Part shown: piece by piece, positions 54,023 through 63,850 of the stretch | How positions within the stretch are numbered: the first letter of the stretch is position 1 | Layout: every line of letters begins with the position of its first letter | Assembly (NCBI RefSeq): GCF_001043005.1 | Contig: NZ_JYKZ01000002.1 | Location: forward strand, 124,001 to 188,000 | DNA length: 64,000 nucleotides | Source: Pseudomonas psychrophila | GTDB taxonomy: Bacteria; Pseudomonadota; Gammaproteobacteria; Pseudomonadales; Pseudomonadaceae | Direction of reading: 5' to 3' | The notes under the pieces: model-generated | Databases searched by the model: none | Told to the model about the DNA's origin: nothing | Seen by the model: the letters and a program-made list of their open reading frames with translations, nothing else | Position numbers and translations under genes: made by a program

Positions 54023-55534
54023 GTGCAGCGTCGCATCAGCAGAGAGCTTAAAGCCCTCAGTGTTCTGGCTTTATCGTTAGCATTAAATGGCTGCATCGGT
54101 TTTGGTGGTATTGCGCCCAAGGGCACGATGTTGCCAGCCAATGCTCTGGCCACCGACGAGGCGATTCAAAGCGCCGCGAAAGACGCAGACTGGCCCAAAG
54201 CCCAATGGTGGCACGCTTACGGCGACCCGCAACTGGATCACTGGATCAGTCTGGCTGTTCAGGGTAGCCCAACCATGGCAATGGCCGCGGCCCGAGTGCG
54301 TCAGGCCAGGGCGATGGCGGGGGTTGCCGAGTCGGCTGAATCATTGCAAATCAAAGGTGAGTCGACCCTTAAGCGGCACAACTGGCCATCGGACCAATTC
54401 TATGGCCCGGGCGCGCTGGACAACTCCACGACCTGGGACAACAACGCAGCACTGGGCTTCAGCTTTGCGCTGGACCTGTGGGGCCGCGAAAGCAATGCCA
54501 CCGAACAGGCACTGGACATGGCGCACATGAGTGCAGCCGAGGCGCGCCAAGCCCAGCTCGAACTGCAGAACAATGTGATTCGCGCCTATATCCAGTTGTC
54601 CCTGCACTACGCCCAGCTCGACATCATCGAATCGACCTTGCATCAGCAAGAACAGATCCTCGATCTGGCGCAAAAGCGCCTGGACGGCGGCATCGGCACA
54701 CACTTTGAGGTCAGCCAGGCACAAGCGCCGCTGCCCGAGATCCATCGCCAGATCGACGCCCGGGAAGAAGAAATCGCCCTGACCCGCAACCAATTGGCGG
54801 CGCTGGCCGGTAAAGGCCCGGGCGAGGGCGCACGGCTGACGCGGCCGACCCTGGCATTGGGGACCGCACTCAAACTGCCATCGGCCTTGCCCGCGCAACT
54901 GTTGGGGCAGCGTCCCGACGTGGTCGCCAGTCGTTGGGAAGTGGCGGCGCAGGCCCGAGGCATCGATGTCGCCCATGCCGGTTTCTACCCCAATGTCGAT
55001 CTCGTTGGCAGCATTGGCTTTATGGCCACCGGTGGTAGCGCGCTGGGCTTTTTGACCGGCAAGAAGCTCAATTACAACGTCGGCCCGGCAATCTCGCTGC
55101 CGATTTTTGATGGCGGTCGCCTGCGCTCCGAACTGGGCGTGGCGTCCGGTGGTTATGACATGGCCGTGGCCAAGTACAACCAGACGCTGGTGACGGCGCT
55201 CAAGAACATTTCCGATCAGTTGATCAAGCGCGAGTCGATGGAAAAGCAGCAGGTGTTCGCCGCCGAATCGGTTCAAGCGGCTCAGAAAACCTACGACATC
55301 GCCATGGTCGCGTTCCAGCGTGGGCTGACCGACTACCTCAACGTACTGAATGCACAAACTCTGCTGTTCAAGCAGCAGCAGATTGAGCAGCAAGTCCAGG
55401 CTGCCCGCCTGAGTGCCCATGCCGAGCTGGTAACAGCGCTGGGTGGCGGTCTTGGGGCTGGTTCTGATGTGCCCAAGGATGATCGCTATGCCCCTGACAA
55501 ACCCCCGGCCGTCATGGCGCTGTTCAATCACTAA
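54023..55534 (+). CDS. Outer-membrane efflux lipoprotein, NodT/OprM family
   Basis: 503 residues. A lipoprotein signal peptide with lipobox LNGC (C24) is followed by two OEP repeats (WWHAYGDPQLDHWISLA, DLWGRESNATEQAL; second repeat VARQARGIDVAHAGFYPNVDLVG). Forms the trimeric tunnel for an efflux pump. GTG start with AGGA upstream. First gene of a four-gene efflux operon. Confidence 0.92.
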   Translation: MQRRISRELKALSVLALSLALNGCIGFGGIAPKGTMLPANALATDEAIQSAAKDADWPKAQWWHAYGDPQLDHWISLAVQGSPTMAMAAARVRQARAMAGVAESAESLQIKGESTLKRHNWPSDQFYGPGALDNSTTWDNNAALGFSFALDLWGRESNATEQALDMAHMSAAEARQAQLELQNNVIRAYIQLSLHYAQLDIIESTLHQQEQILDLAQKRLDGGIGTHFEVSQAQAPLPEIHRQIDAREEEIALTRNQLAALAGKGPGEGARLTRPTLALGTALKLPSALPAQLLGQRPDVVASRWEVAAQARGIDVAHAGFYPNVDLVGSIGFMATGGSALGFLTGKKLNYNVGPAISLPIFDGGRLRSELGVASGGYDMAVAKYNQTLVTALKNISDQLIKRESMEKQQVFAAESVQAAQKTYDIAMVAFQRGLTDYLNVLNAQTLLFKQQQIEQQVQAARLSAHAELVTALGGGLGAGSDVPKDDRYAPDKPPAVMALFNH

Positions 55535-55565
55535 ACCCCTGATGGCTAATTTTGAGAGCCTGTAG

Positions 55566-57752
55566 ATGAACCACTTGCCCGCCCCGGTACGCTGGCTGTA
55601 TTCCCTGGAATGGCGCCGTGGCTTTTTTGACTGGGCACGCAGCGATGGCGTGACCTGGGTGCATATTTTCAAAGTGCTGGTCGCGGCCTTTTTGACCCTG
55701 TGGCTGGCCATGCGTCTTGAGCTGCCGCAACCGCGTACGGCGATGATCACCGTGTTTATCGTGATGCAGCCGCAAAGTGGCCAAGTGTTCGCCAAAAGCT
55801 TTTACCGGTTTTTGGGCACGCTGACCGGCTCGGCGGTGATGGTCGCGCTGATCGCCCTGTTTGCACAAAACACGGTGCTGTATCTCGGCGCCATGGCCAT
55901 CTGGGTGGGTATCTGCTCGGCCGGTGCTGCCCGTTGCCGCAACTTTCGCGCCTATGGCTTTGTGCTAGCCGGCTACACCGCAGCGATGGTTGGCCTGCCT
56001 GCCCTGGCGCACCCGGACGGCGCCTTTATGGCTGCGGTGTGGCGAGTGCTGGAAATCTCGCTGGGCATCCTGTGCGCCACAGTGGTCAGCGCCGCCATTT
56101 TGCCTAAAACAGCAGGCGCGGCCATGCATGACGCGCTGTATAAACGCTTTGGTGTGTTTGCCGGTTTTGTTGCCGAGGGCTTGCGCGGCCAGTCTTCTCA
56201 GGAAGCCTATGAAGCCAGCAACGTGCGCTTTATCGGTGAGAGCGTAGGGCTGGAAGGCATGCGTAGCGTGACGGTGTTTGAAGACCCGCACATGCGTCGT
56301 CGCAGTGGTCGCTTGAGCCGTCTGAACAGTGAATTCATGGCCATCACCACGCGCTTCAATGCCTTGCACCAGTTGCTCGCACGATTACGCAGCCGTGGTG
56401 TGGTGGACGTGGTGTCGGCCATTGAACCCGAGTTGGAAATGCTCGCTCAGTTGCTCGACACCTACGCCGGTCGCTCGATGACAGATAAAGACGCGGCTTT
56501 GCTGGCCGAGCAACTGGATGCGTTCAAGGCGAGCCTGCCGGGGCATGTCCGTGCACTGCGGGTGAAGTTCCTGGAAAGTGAACCCAGCTCATCGGACTTT
56601 CTGGACTTCAACACGGCGTATGAGCTGTTGTTCCGCTTTGTCGACGACTTGCACAACTACGCCTTGACCCACGCCTCGCTGGCCGATCATACCCACGAGC
56701 GTGAGCGTTGGGACCAGCCCTTTATCTCGCAAACCAACTGGTGGTCTGCTGCTGCTTCGGGGATTCGGGCCGCATTTATTCTAGTGGTGCTTGGCACCTA
56801 CTGGGTAATGACCGCCTGGCCTAGCGGCGCCACCATGACCTTGGTCGCGGCTGCCACTGTGGGCTTGTCAGCGGCCACGCCGAACCCCAAACGCATGGCG
56901 TTTCAGATGGCCTGCGGGACCTTTATCGGGGCGCTGGTGGGCTTCGTTGAAATGTTTTTTGTACTGCCGTACATCGATGGTTTCCCGCTGTTGTGCCTGG
57001 TGCTGACGCCGGTGATTGTATTCGGCTCGTTCCTGACTTCGCGGGCCAATTACGCCGGTGTCGGCCTGGGGCTGCTGATTTTTTTCAGCATCGGCTCGGT
57101 TCCCGACAACCTGACGATCTATAACCCGTACCAGTTCATCAACGACTACATCGCCATGGTGCTGGGCATGCTGGTCTGTGCTGCTGCGGGGGCAATTATT
57201 TTACCGCCTAACAGTCGCTGGTTGTGGAGCCGTCTGGAGCAGGATCTGCGCGAGCAAGTGGTGTACGCCATCAGCGGCAAGTTGCGTGGTTTGAGCTCCA
57301 GTCTGGAAAGCCGTACCCGTGATCTTATGCATCAGGCATATGGCCTGGCAGCCGGTAACCCGCAGGTACAGCGTGAACTGCTGCGCTGGATGTTTGTGGT
57401 GCTGGAAGTCGGCCACGCGATTATCGAGCTGCGCAAAGAGCAGGCGATTTTGCCGGTTCACCCGGCTTACGCCGAAGCTCAGCCGTGGCGTCAGGCCATT
57501 CGGGTGATGGGGCGGGCACTGGTCCGGCTGTTTATCGCCCCCAGCGAAAGCAATCTGGAACGTGCGCTGATTGCCGTCGATCACGCCATCGGCCGGGTGC
57601 AGTCCACCGACGAACCTTTTGCCCGCAACTTCGACACCTCGGCGCTGGTCCGGGTGCAAAGCTACCTGCACTTTATCCGTACTTCACTGCTCGACCCGCA
57701 ATCGCCGCTGGCCGTCTACGCCCAGCCGCAAGGACTAGAACATGCCTCGTGA
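55566..57752 (+). CDS. FUSC-family efflux pump subunit (AaeB/YccS-like)
   Basis: 728 residues with two sets of membrane helices (about 40-170 and 395-540) around a cytosolic domain, the layout of AaeB and fusaric-acid-resistance proteins. Motifs: PQPRTAMITVFIVMQPQSGQ near 55 and WPSGATMTLVAAATVGLSA near 420. With the HlyD-like partner it probably exports aromatic carboxylic acids. 31 bases after the NodT gene; overlaps the next gene by 11 bases. Confidence 0.9.
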   Translation: MNHLPAPVRWLYSLEWRRGFFDWARSDGVTWVHIFKVLVAAFLTLWLAMRLELPQPRTAMITVFIVMQPQSGQVFAKSFYRFLGTLTGSAVMVALIALFAQNTVLYLGAMAIWVGICSAGAARCRNFRAYGFVLAGYTAAMVGLPALAHPDGAFMAAVWRVLEISLGILCATVVSAAILPKTAGAAMHDALYKRFGVFAGFVAEGLRGQSSQEAYEASNVRFIGESVGLEGMRSVTVFEDPHMRRRSGRLSRLNSEFMAITTRFNALHQLLARLRSRGVVDVVSAIEPELEMLAQLLDTYAGRSMTDKDAALLAEQLDAFKASLPGHVRALRVKFLESEPSSSDFLDFNTAYELLFRFVDDLHNYALTHASLADHTHERERWDQPFISQTNWWSAAASGIRAAFILVVLGTYWVMTAWPSGATMTLVAAATVGLSAATPNPKRMAFQMACGTFIGALVGFVEMFFVLPYIDGFPLLCLVLTPVIVFGSFLTSRANYAGVGLGLLIFFSIGSVPDNLTIYNPYQFINDYIAMVLGMLVCAAAGAIILPPNSRWLWSRLEQDLREQVVYAISGKLRGLSSSLESRTRDLMHQAYGLAAGNPQVQRELLRWMFVVLEVGHAIIELRKEQAILPVHPAYAEAQPWRQAIRVMGRALVRLFIAPSESNLERALIAVDHAIGRVQSTDEPFARNFDTSALVRVQSYLHFIRTSLLDPQSPLAVYAQPQGLEHAS

Positions 57753-57942
57753 AATCGCCTTCCACGGCGTCTACATGCCCACCATGACCCTGATGTTTTT
57801 TATCGCGGCAGGGTTGGCATGGGGCTTTGACCGACTGTTTTCCGGCTATGACCTGTACCGCTTCTTCTGGCACCCGGCGCTGCTGCGCCTGAGCCTGTTT
57901 GCTTGTCTTTTTGGCGCCATGGCGCTCACTGTTTACCGTTGA
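57742..57942 (+). CDS. DUF1656 small membrane protein (AaeX-like)
   Basis: 66 residues with two membrane helices (about 10-27 and 42-64), beginning PREIAFHGVYMPTMTLMFF. This family always sits between FUSC and HlyD genes, as aaeX does in E. coli; its role in the pump is unknown. Overlaps the FUSC gene by 11 bases. Confidence 0.88.
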   Translation: MPREIAFHGVYMPTMTLMFFIAAGLAWGFDRLFSGYDLYRFFWHPALLRLSLFACLFGAMALTVYR

Positions 57943-57952
57943 GACCGATCCG

Positions 57953-58816
57953 ATGAAAAAGTTCTTCAGCCTGCTCGCCACCTTGCTGGTTTTGGCCCTT
58001 GCGATATGGATCGGCCGAACCCTGTGGGTTCATTACATGAACACCCCGTGGACCCGTGATGGACGGGTGCGGGCCGACATCATCAACGTCGCGGCCGACG
58101 TTAACGGCTATGTGGTCGGCGTACCGGTCAAAGACAACCAGTTGGTGAAAAAGGGCGACGTGCTGCTGGAAATCGACCCTGAGCACTATCAGATCGTGGT
58201 CAAGCAGGCACAGTCGCTGGTGGCATCGCGCAAGGCGACCTGGGAAATGCGCAAGGTTAACGCCCATCGCCGTGCCGACATGGACAACCTGGTGATCTCC
58301 CGCGAGAACCGTGACGACGCCAGCAACATCGCCGACTCGGCCCTGGCCGATTACCAGCACGCTCTGGCTCAACTGGACGCTGCTCAGCTCGACCTCAAAC
58401 GCACCAAAGTGCTGGCCACGGTCGACGGTTACGTGACCAACCTCAACGTGCATCGCGGTGACTATGCGCGGGTGGGTGATCCGAAAATGGCAGTGATCGA
58501 CAAAGATTCGTTCTGGGTTTATGGCTTTTTCGAAGAAACCAAACTGCCGCATATCCGCGTGGGCGACAAAGCCGATCTGCAAATGATGAGCGGCGAAGTA
58601 TTGAAAGGTCACGTGGAAAGCATCTCGCGCGGCATTTACGACCGCGACAACCCTGAGAGCCGTGAACTGGTGGCTGACGTAAACCCTACGTTCAACTGGG
58701 TTCGTCTGGCGCAGCGGGTGCCGGTGCGCATCCACATTGATGAAATCCCGGATGGCTTCCTGCTGGCAGCGGGTACGACGTGTACGGTGATCGTGGCGCA
58801 GGAAAAAGCAGAGTAA
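57953..58816 (+). CDS. HlyD-family periplasmic adaptor (AaeA-like)
   Basis: 287 residues: one N-terminal membrane helix (about 5-24), lipoyl-like domain halves (VNGYVVGVPVKDNQLVKKGD near 50 and TVDGYVTNLNVHRGD near 165) around a helical hairpin, then a beta barrel. Connects the FUSC pump to the NodT channel. Last gene of the operon. Confidence 0.92.
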   Translation: MKKFFSLLATLLVLALAIWIGRTLWVHYMNTPWTRDGRVRADIINVAADVNGYVVGVPVKDNQLVKKGDVLLEIDPEHYQIVVKQAQSLVASRKATWEMRKVNAHRRADMDNLVISRENRDDASNIADSALADYQHALAQLDAAQLDLKRTKVLATVDGYVTNLNVHRGDYARVGDPKMAVIDKDSFWVYGFFEETKLPHIRVGDKADLQMMSGEVLKGHVESISRGIYDRDNPESRELVADVNPTFNWVRLAQRVPVRIHIDEIPDGFLLAAGTTCTVIVAQEKAE

Positions 58817-58835
58817 CCAAGGTCGGCTCAACTTT

Positions 58836-58921
58836 GGTGGGAGCTGGCCTGCCAGCGATTCAGGCGGGAGGTGTTTCAGACACGCCGCATGATGCCTTCG
58901 CGAGCAGGCTCGCTCCCACGG
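58836..58921. repeat. REP doublet, mixed type
   Basis: The right arm is the CGCGAGCAGGCTCGCTCCCA type; the left arm is a divergent core (GGTGGGAGCTGGCCTGCCAG). It lies between convergent gene ends. Confidence 0.8.
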
Positions 58922-58923
58922 TT

Positions 58924-59319
58924 TTAATCCGCGATGAACGTCTCATGCAAATGCCGCCACAGTACCTTGCCGCTGGCGTCTTTCTCGAATACCACGGTGG
59001 CGCGGCGGTCGGTGCGGTTGCCGTTATGCTCTTCCTGCAGCTCGCGGTAACTGACCACTGCACCGCCCGCGTGCAGGGCAATACCCTTGAACTCGCTGAG
59101 GGTGATGTTCAGGCCCGGGCGCGCACCGCGCAGTTGTTCAAACAGTGCTTCAACGCCATCGATATCCAGCACTGTGCCGCTGGGTGCAATCATCGAAAAC
59201 TGCGGCGAAAAACGTCCCAGTAGAACTGGCAACACGCCGGGCTCCAGCCCGGAAAACCAGCCTTCGATTTCGACGTGGGTTTCGGTTACCAGGTCGAAGT
59301 AGCTCGCATAATCAGTCAT
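58924..59319 (-). CDS. NTF2/SnoaL-like fold protein (DUF4440 type)
   Basis: 131 residues with a cone-shaped NTF2-like pattern: LVTETHVEIEGWFSG, LLGRFSPQFSMIAPSG, RRATVVFEKD..VLWRHLHETF. No catalytic residues can be assigned. GGAG precedes ATG 59319. It is downstream of the MFS gene on the same strand (13 bases), so probably in its operon. Confidence 0.78.
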   Translation of the reverse strand: MTDYASYFDLVTETHVEIEGWFSGLEPGVLPVLLGRFSPQFSMIAPSGTVLDIDGVEALFEQLRGARPGLNITLSEFKGIALHAGGAVVSYRELQEEHNGNRTDRRATVVFEKDASGKVLWRHLHETFIAD

Positions 59320-59332
59320 CAGAATCTCCAGG

Positions 59333-60556
59333 TTAAGGTGCAAGCAAGGCCAGCACGCGGGGTGTATCAAGGCGCAAAACGGGGACAAGCGGCACCAGCG
59401 TCAATGCACAACCGATGGCAAAGCATAGGGCAAAGGCGTGGGGCGTCGAGGTGATCGCGGTCAATGCACCAAACAGAGCCATCATCAGTGCCGGGCCGAG
59501 CAAAAAACTCAACTGGCGGTTGATGTTAAACAGCGCGCTGGCATGACCCATGTGCTCGGGTGAGATGTCGATAAACGCCGTGTTCTGCGCGGTACTGCTG
59601 CTTAGACTGCCGCCAAAACCCATCAGTGCGTACAGCGCCATTGGTAGCCAGGTGCTGGAGTCATCGATCTGGATCAGCAGGGCAATGCCCACGGCTTGTG
59701 CGCTCATGCCCAACAGCAACAAGGGCTTGGGGCCAAGGCGGTTGAACTGATAACGGCTCAATGTGATGCCCAGCACAGAAGCCAGCGCCCAAGGCAGCAT
59801 CAGCGCCCCGGTTTGCGTGGCGCTAAAACCTAGCTGGTGCAGATACAAAATACTCACCAGTTGCGTGCCGATAAAAATTCCGGGAATAAACAGGTAAGTC
59901 AGCATCGCCACTCGCAGCAGCGGGCCTTTGAGCAAGCGGCCCATGTTGATGGCTCCAGTCCGTACGCGGCGATAATCCAGAGGTGACGGGTTGTCTGGGC
60001 GTGGCTCTGTTTTCAACCAACACCCGGCTAACAGTAGCGTGATCAAGGCCAGCGGCAGGTTGGCGTAAAACACCCAGCGCCAGGACAGCGCTTCGACCAT
60101 CCAGCCTCCCAAGGCGGGTGACAGCGCGGGTACCAGCAGGGCGACCAGTAAAATCACCGAGGTCAGGCGTGCACGGTCGCGGATCGGAAAGTGTCGATAG
60201 GCCATGGCCTGACCGACCGGTATCAACAGCCCGCCCCCCAATCCTTGAAGCAGGCGCCAGCCTATCAGTGCCTCGATCGAAGTTGCCCGGGCCACGCACC
60301 ACGACGCAACACTGAACAGCACCAGTGAAAGTACGATCAGGCGTTTTTCGCCAACTATCTGTGTCAACCATACGCTGGGCATAATGATCAGGATTAGACC
60401 GAGCATGTAGGCATTGCCGATCCAGGCCAGTTGACCGACCGACGCCTGTAACTCCTGACTGATGTCGGGATAGGCAATTGAGGCGGCGAACATGTTGACC
60501 AGATCCAGCGCAAAGCCCAGCAGGTACACCCATGCGATTTTGTTGCGGTAAGCCAT
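59333..60556 (-). CDS. MFS transporter, drug-efflux type
   Basis: 407 residues with about twelve membrane helices. The drug/proton antiporter motif C-like segment LLQGLGGGLLIPVGQA lies near 105 and the A-like loop RHFPIRDRARL near 125. Substrate unknown. AAGGAG precedes ATG 60556. It is divergent from a LysR gene with a perfect operator between them. Confidence 0.88.
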   Translation of the reverse strand: MAYRNKIAWVYLLGFALDLVNMFAASIAYPDISQELQASVGQLAWIGNAYMLGLILIIMPSVWLTQIVGEKRLIVLSLVLFSVASWCVARATSIEALIGWRLLQGLGGGLLIPVGQAMAYRHFPIRDRARLTSVILLVALLVPALSPALGGWMVEALSWRWVFYANLPLALITLLLAGCWLKTEPRPDNPSPLDYRRVRTGAINMGRLLKGPLLRVAMLTYLFIPGIFIGTQLVSILYLHQLGFSATQTGALMLPWALASVLGITLSRYQFNRLGPKPLLLLGMSAQAVGIALLIQIDDSSTWLPMALYALMGFGGSLSSSTAQNTAFIDISPEHMGHASALFNINRQLSFLLGPALMMALFGALTAITSTPHAFALCFAIGCALTLVPLVPVLRLDTPRVLALLAP

Positions 60557-60628
60557 GGTCGGCTCCTTGAGAGGAGATCGCACAGTAAGCAGCTTTTGCG
60601 TGTGGAGGAACCGTGCGCCTGCTGCTAG

Positions 60629-60651
60629 ATTGTCAAAATTATTTTGACAAT
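60629..60651. promoter_or_regulatory. LysR operator palindrome
   Basis: Perfect 11 bp arms ATTGTCAAAAT / ATTTTGACAAT around one T, in the 109 bp between the divergent MFS and LysR start codons. It probably serves both autoregulation and control of the transporter. Confidence 0.8.
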
Positions 60652-60665
60652 GGGCAGGATTTCCC

Positions 60666-61550
60666 ATGGTTAGCCTCGATCGATTCGACACTTTCAAAGC
60701 GGTGGTCGAAGCCGGATCCCTTACAGCAGCTGCCGATTTGCTGGGGCAAACCCGTGCCGTGGTCAGTTTTAATATCAAGCGGCTTGAGGCCGAACTGGGT
60801 GTGACCTTGCTTACACGCAACACCCGGAGGCTGGCCCTGACCGAGGCCGGTGAGCGCTTTTATCTGCGCTGCCTGAGCATGCTGGAGGCGGCCCGACTGG
60901 CGATTGACGAAGCCCGCAGCGAACACACCGAACTCAAGGGCACCCTGCGCATCACCACCACGGTGGAATATGCGCTGGCCAAGGTGGTGCCAGCACTCGA
61001 GCTGTTCCGCACCTTGCATCCCGATCTCAATGTGCATCTGTCGACCTCCTCGACCCACGCGGACCTGATCTCGGAACGTTTTGATGTGGCCTTGCGACTG
61101 GGCCGCGTGCTTGATTCCAGCCATCGTGCCGTGCAATTGAGCACTTTCGAGATTCTGCCCGTGGCGTCTCCGGCCTTTATCGCCAGCGTGGCGCCCATCA
61201 ACAGCGTGCAAGGCCTCGAGCAAACACCGTGGCTGGAGCATGGGCGGGTAGGGGAGTTGAATATTACCGAGACCAGCAGTGGCCTGGTCAGGCCTTACCA
61301 GCCCAACCCTTCGCGGGCGCGGATCAAGGCGGAGAATTCATCGGTGCTGCAGGCTTTTGCCCTAACGGGGCAGGGGGTGGCGATCTTGCCTGACTGGCTG
61401 ATCGAAGAGGACTTGCAGGCCGGCCGACTGGTGCGGTTGTTGCCCGAATGGCAACTGACCCGCCAGGGGGTTTATGCGCTGTACCCTGACACCCGCCATT
61501 TGCCGCTAAAAGTGCGGGTGTTCATCGATTTCATGAAGGGCCATGCTTGA
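60666..61550 (+). CDS. LysR family regulator of the adjacent MFS gene
   Basis: 294 residues. The helix-turn-helix is LTAAADLLGQTRAVVSFNIK (about 19-38), followed by TRNTRRLALTEAGERFY and the effector domain. It starts 14 bp after the operator palindrome. Confidence 0.9.
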   Translation: MVSLDRFDTFKAVVEAGSLTAAADLLGQTRAVVSFNIKRLEAELGVTLLTRNTRRLALTEAGERFYLRCLSMLEAARLAIDEARSEHTELKGTLRITTTVEYALAKVVPALELFRTLHPDLNVHLSTSSTHADLISERFDVALRLGRVLDSSHRAVQLSTFEILPVASPAFIASVAPINSVQGLEQTPWLEHGRVGELNITETSSGLVRPYQPNPSRARIKAENSSVLQAFALTGQGVAILPDWLIEEDLQAGRLVRLLPEWQLTRQGVYALYPDTRHLPLKVRVFIDFMKGHA

Positions 61551-61567
61551 ACGTGGTTTCGCAGGCA

Positions 61568-61656
61568 CTGTGGGAGCGGGCTTGCTCGCGATACAAACAC
61601 TGCGGTCCTTCAGGAAAAACGAGGAGATGCCATCGCGAGCAAGCCCGCTCCCACAA
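61568..61656. repeat. REP doublet, GGGCTTGCTCGCGA type
   Basis: Inverted pair between the convergent LysR and SDR gene ends. Confidence 0.9.
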
Positions 61657-61667
61657 GTACCAGAGCA

Positions 61668-62492
61668 TCACAAGGATGCGTTCAGCCCGAACCGTCTCAT
61701 CAGGATCTTTTGCAGCAAGCGGCGGGGTACCAGCGCGGCCAGCAAGGGCAAGGCCCGGCTGCCATTGCCGTGACGCAACAGTATTGGCGGAACAGGTTTT
61801 TGTACGGCCTTGAGCACCGCTTCAGCGAAGTCTGTTGCCGGGGTGGGGTTGTCTTGCGAGGCTTTGGCCCTGGCGCGAATACCCTCACGCACGGGCCACC
61901 AGGCGGACTGCTGGTCGATTAGCTGTTCGGCCTGGGCACTGGCATTTTTGGCAAAGTGGGTGTCGATAGCGCCCGGCTGCACTTCCAGCACCCGAATGGC
62001 AAAAGGTGCCAGCTCCATGCGCAGGGCATCGCTCAAGGCATGAACGGCGGCTTTTGAGGCGCAATAGGCCCCGGCAAACGGGGTCACCAGTACACCGGAG
62101 ACACTGCCGATATTGACCACCAGGCCCTTGCTGCGGCGCAGCGCTGTAAACAGGGCACGAGTGACACCGACCACGGAAAAAACATTGGTTTCAAACTGCT
62201 GTTGCAGGCCCTCGACGCCGCCATCCAGCAACGGACCCATGGCGCCGAAACCCGCATTGTTGATCAGTACGTCCAGCCCGCCACCGTCTTGTGTCAGGCG
62301 TTCGGCCAGCTGTGCCAGCGCCAGCGGGTCATTTACGTCCAGCTGGACCGCGTTAAACCCCGCTGCGGCCAATCGGGCCACATCGTCAGGCTTGCGGGCG
62401 CTGGTCCACACCTCATGACCCGCCGCCTTGAAGGCGTCGGCCAAGGCGCGACCAATACCGCTGGAGCAACCGGTGATCAAAACACGGAGCAT
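61668..62492 (-). CDS. Short-chain dehydrogenase/reductase
   Basis: 274 residues of the classical SDR family. Cofactor motif TGCSSGIG at about 7-14, NNAG near 83, catalytic YCASK near 146 and a C-terminal membrane-association segment. Substrate unknown. AAGGA precedes the ATG at 62492. It is 10 bases after the small membrane protein gene. Confidence 0.88.
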   Translation of the reverse strand: MLRVLITGCSSGIGRALADAFKAAGHEVWTSARKPDDVARLAAAGFNAVQLDVNDPLALAQLAERLTQDGGGLDVLINNAGFGAMGPLLDGGVEGLQQQFETNVFSVVGVTRALFTALRRSKGLVVNIGSVSGVLVTPFAGAYCASKAAVHALSDALRMELAPFAIRVLEVQPGAIDTHFAKNASAQAEQLIDQQSAWWPVREGIRARAKASQDNPTPATDFAEAVLKAVQKPVPPILLRHGNGSRALPLLAALVPRRLLQKILMRRFGLNASL

Positions 62493-62502
62493 TGAAAAAT
62501 CC

Positions 62503-62967
62503 TTAGTTGGAAAAGCTGCCTTGCAGACGCTCTGCACGGAACTCGAGGGTTTGCGCACGATAACCGGCACGCAGGGGGGGCATCGGCAGGCAGTCCTGCC
62601 AGCTTGCTCCGGGTTGCAGCTCGCCAGGCCCTCGGTAGCGCGGGGCGGTGTAGAGGTTGTCGGCAAGGTTGACGGTATCGCCGGGTGCATAGGCCGCGAT
62701 GCGCCAGCCGAGTTCGACCAATGGCACGGTGTTGCGGTTTTGCAGCGTGAGTTGCAGTGGCCGGTCTGCCGGGCACTGCACAGGGTCATAGACGATACGC
62801 AGCTCCAGGCGTGCCAGTTGTTGAGATTCGCGATGATCCAGCCACGCCACCGATATGGCCACTAGCGCCAACCCGATCAGTGCTGCCATCGACACCGGGA
62901 AGGCTTTGGACGGATAACGCAGCAGCAGGATCAGCCACGTGATGATCAGTAGAACGCCGATAAGCAT
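62503..62967 (-). CDS. Small membrane protein of unknown function
   Basis: 154 residues with two N-terminal membrane helices (about 2-16 and 24-42) and a periplasmic-type beta-rich domain with two cysteines (C65, C126) that could form a disulfide. I do not recognise a functional family; similar Pseudomonas proteins are sometimes labelled multidrug transporter without evidence. Probably cotranscribed with the SDR. Confidence 0.7.
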   Translation of the reverse strand: MLIGVLLIITWLILLLRYPSKAFPVSMAALIGLALVAISVAWLDHRESQQLARLELRIVYDPVQCPADRPLQLTLQNRNTVPLVELGWRIAAYAPGDTVNLADNLYTAPRYRGPGELQPGASWQDCLPMPPLRAGYRAQTLEFRAERLQGSFSN

Positions 62968-63070
62968 GACGCTCCCCTCACAGAAAATGAACGTACATCC
63001 TACTGAAGCTTAGATGCCAATGGCGAGGGCGCATGTTCACTGCAACTGGGGTGCATCAGCATGAGGGGGC

Positions 63071-63850
63071 TTATTCGGGAGCGTGGTCACGCAAAAACAC
63101 CAGCAGGTCGGGCTTTGACTGCTCTGCGCTGAAACGATAACCCTGCTCATCGAACTGCTTGAGGTGATCGGGGTTGTTGATGCGTTCCTTGATCACGAAC
63201 CGGCTCATCATCCCGCGGGCTTTTTTGGCGTAAAAGCTGATGATCTTGTGCTGACCGTTTTTCTGGTCCTTGAACTCGGTGTTGATGATGCGTGCGTTCA
63301 AGGCTGACTTTTTGACTGCCGAGAAGTACTCATTGGACGCCAGGTTGAGCAACACGTCATCGCCTTGCTCGGCCAGCGCTTCGTTGAGCCACTCGCTGAT
63401 ACGGGTGCCCCAGAACGCATAGAGATCCTTGCCGCGGGCATTGGCCAGTTTGGTCCCCATCTCCAGGCGATACGGCATCATCAGGTCCAGCGGACGCAAC
63501 AGGCCGTACAGCCCCGAGAGCATGCGCAGATGGGTTTGCGCGTAGTCGAAGTCCGCCTCGTTGAAGTCCACGGCGTTGAGTCCGGTGTACACATCACCCT
63601 TGAACGCCAGCAGTGCCTGCTTGGCATTTTCGGGGGTGAACGCGGGTGTCCAGCTGCCGAAACGCGCTGCATTGAGGCCTGAAAGCTTGTCGGACAAGTG
63701 CATCAGCTCGCCAATCTGTTGCGGGCTCAGTTCGCGTAATTGCTCGATCAGCTCCTGGGAATGGTCCAGGTAGTGCGGCTGGGTGAAACGCGCAGTGGCC
63801 GGCGGCGTCTCGTAGTCGAGGGTTTTAGCGGGTGAAATCACCATCAGCAT
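63071..63850 (-). CDS. yaaA: Peroxide stress protein YaaA
   Basis: 259 residues of the YaaA/DUF328 family, which limits intracellular iron and DNA damage under peroxide stress; related proteins bind DNA. Motifs: [11 protein letters not shown] at the N terminus, [11 protein letters not shown] near 80, [12 protein letters not shown] near 108, and [14 protein letters not shown] near 208. AAGGAG precedes ATG 63850. A longer frame to 63961 has no family sequence. Confidence 0.93.
   Translation of the reverse strand: MLMVISPAKTLDYETPPATARFTQPHYLDHSQELIEQLRELSPQQIGELMHLSDKLSGLNAARFGSWTPAFTPENAKQALLAFKGDVYTGLNAVDFNEADFDYAQTHLRMLSGLYGLLRPLDLMMPYRLEMGTKLANARGKDLYAFWGTRISEWLNEALAEQGDDVLLNLASNEYFSAVKKSALNARIINTEFKDQKNGQHKIISFYAKKARGMMSRFVIKERINNPDHLKQFDEQGYRFSAEQSKPDLLVFLRDHAPE

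Noticed and set aside
54341..55795. 484-codon minus-strand frame
   Set aside because: Antisense to the NodT-family gene and the FUSC start; no recognisable domain.
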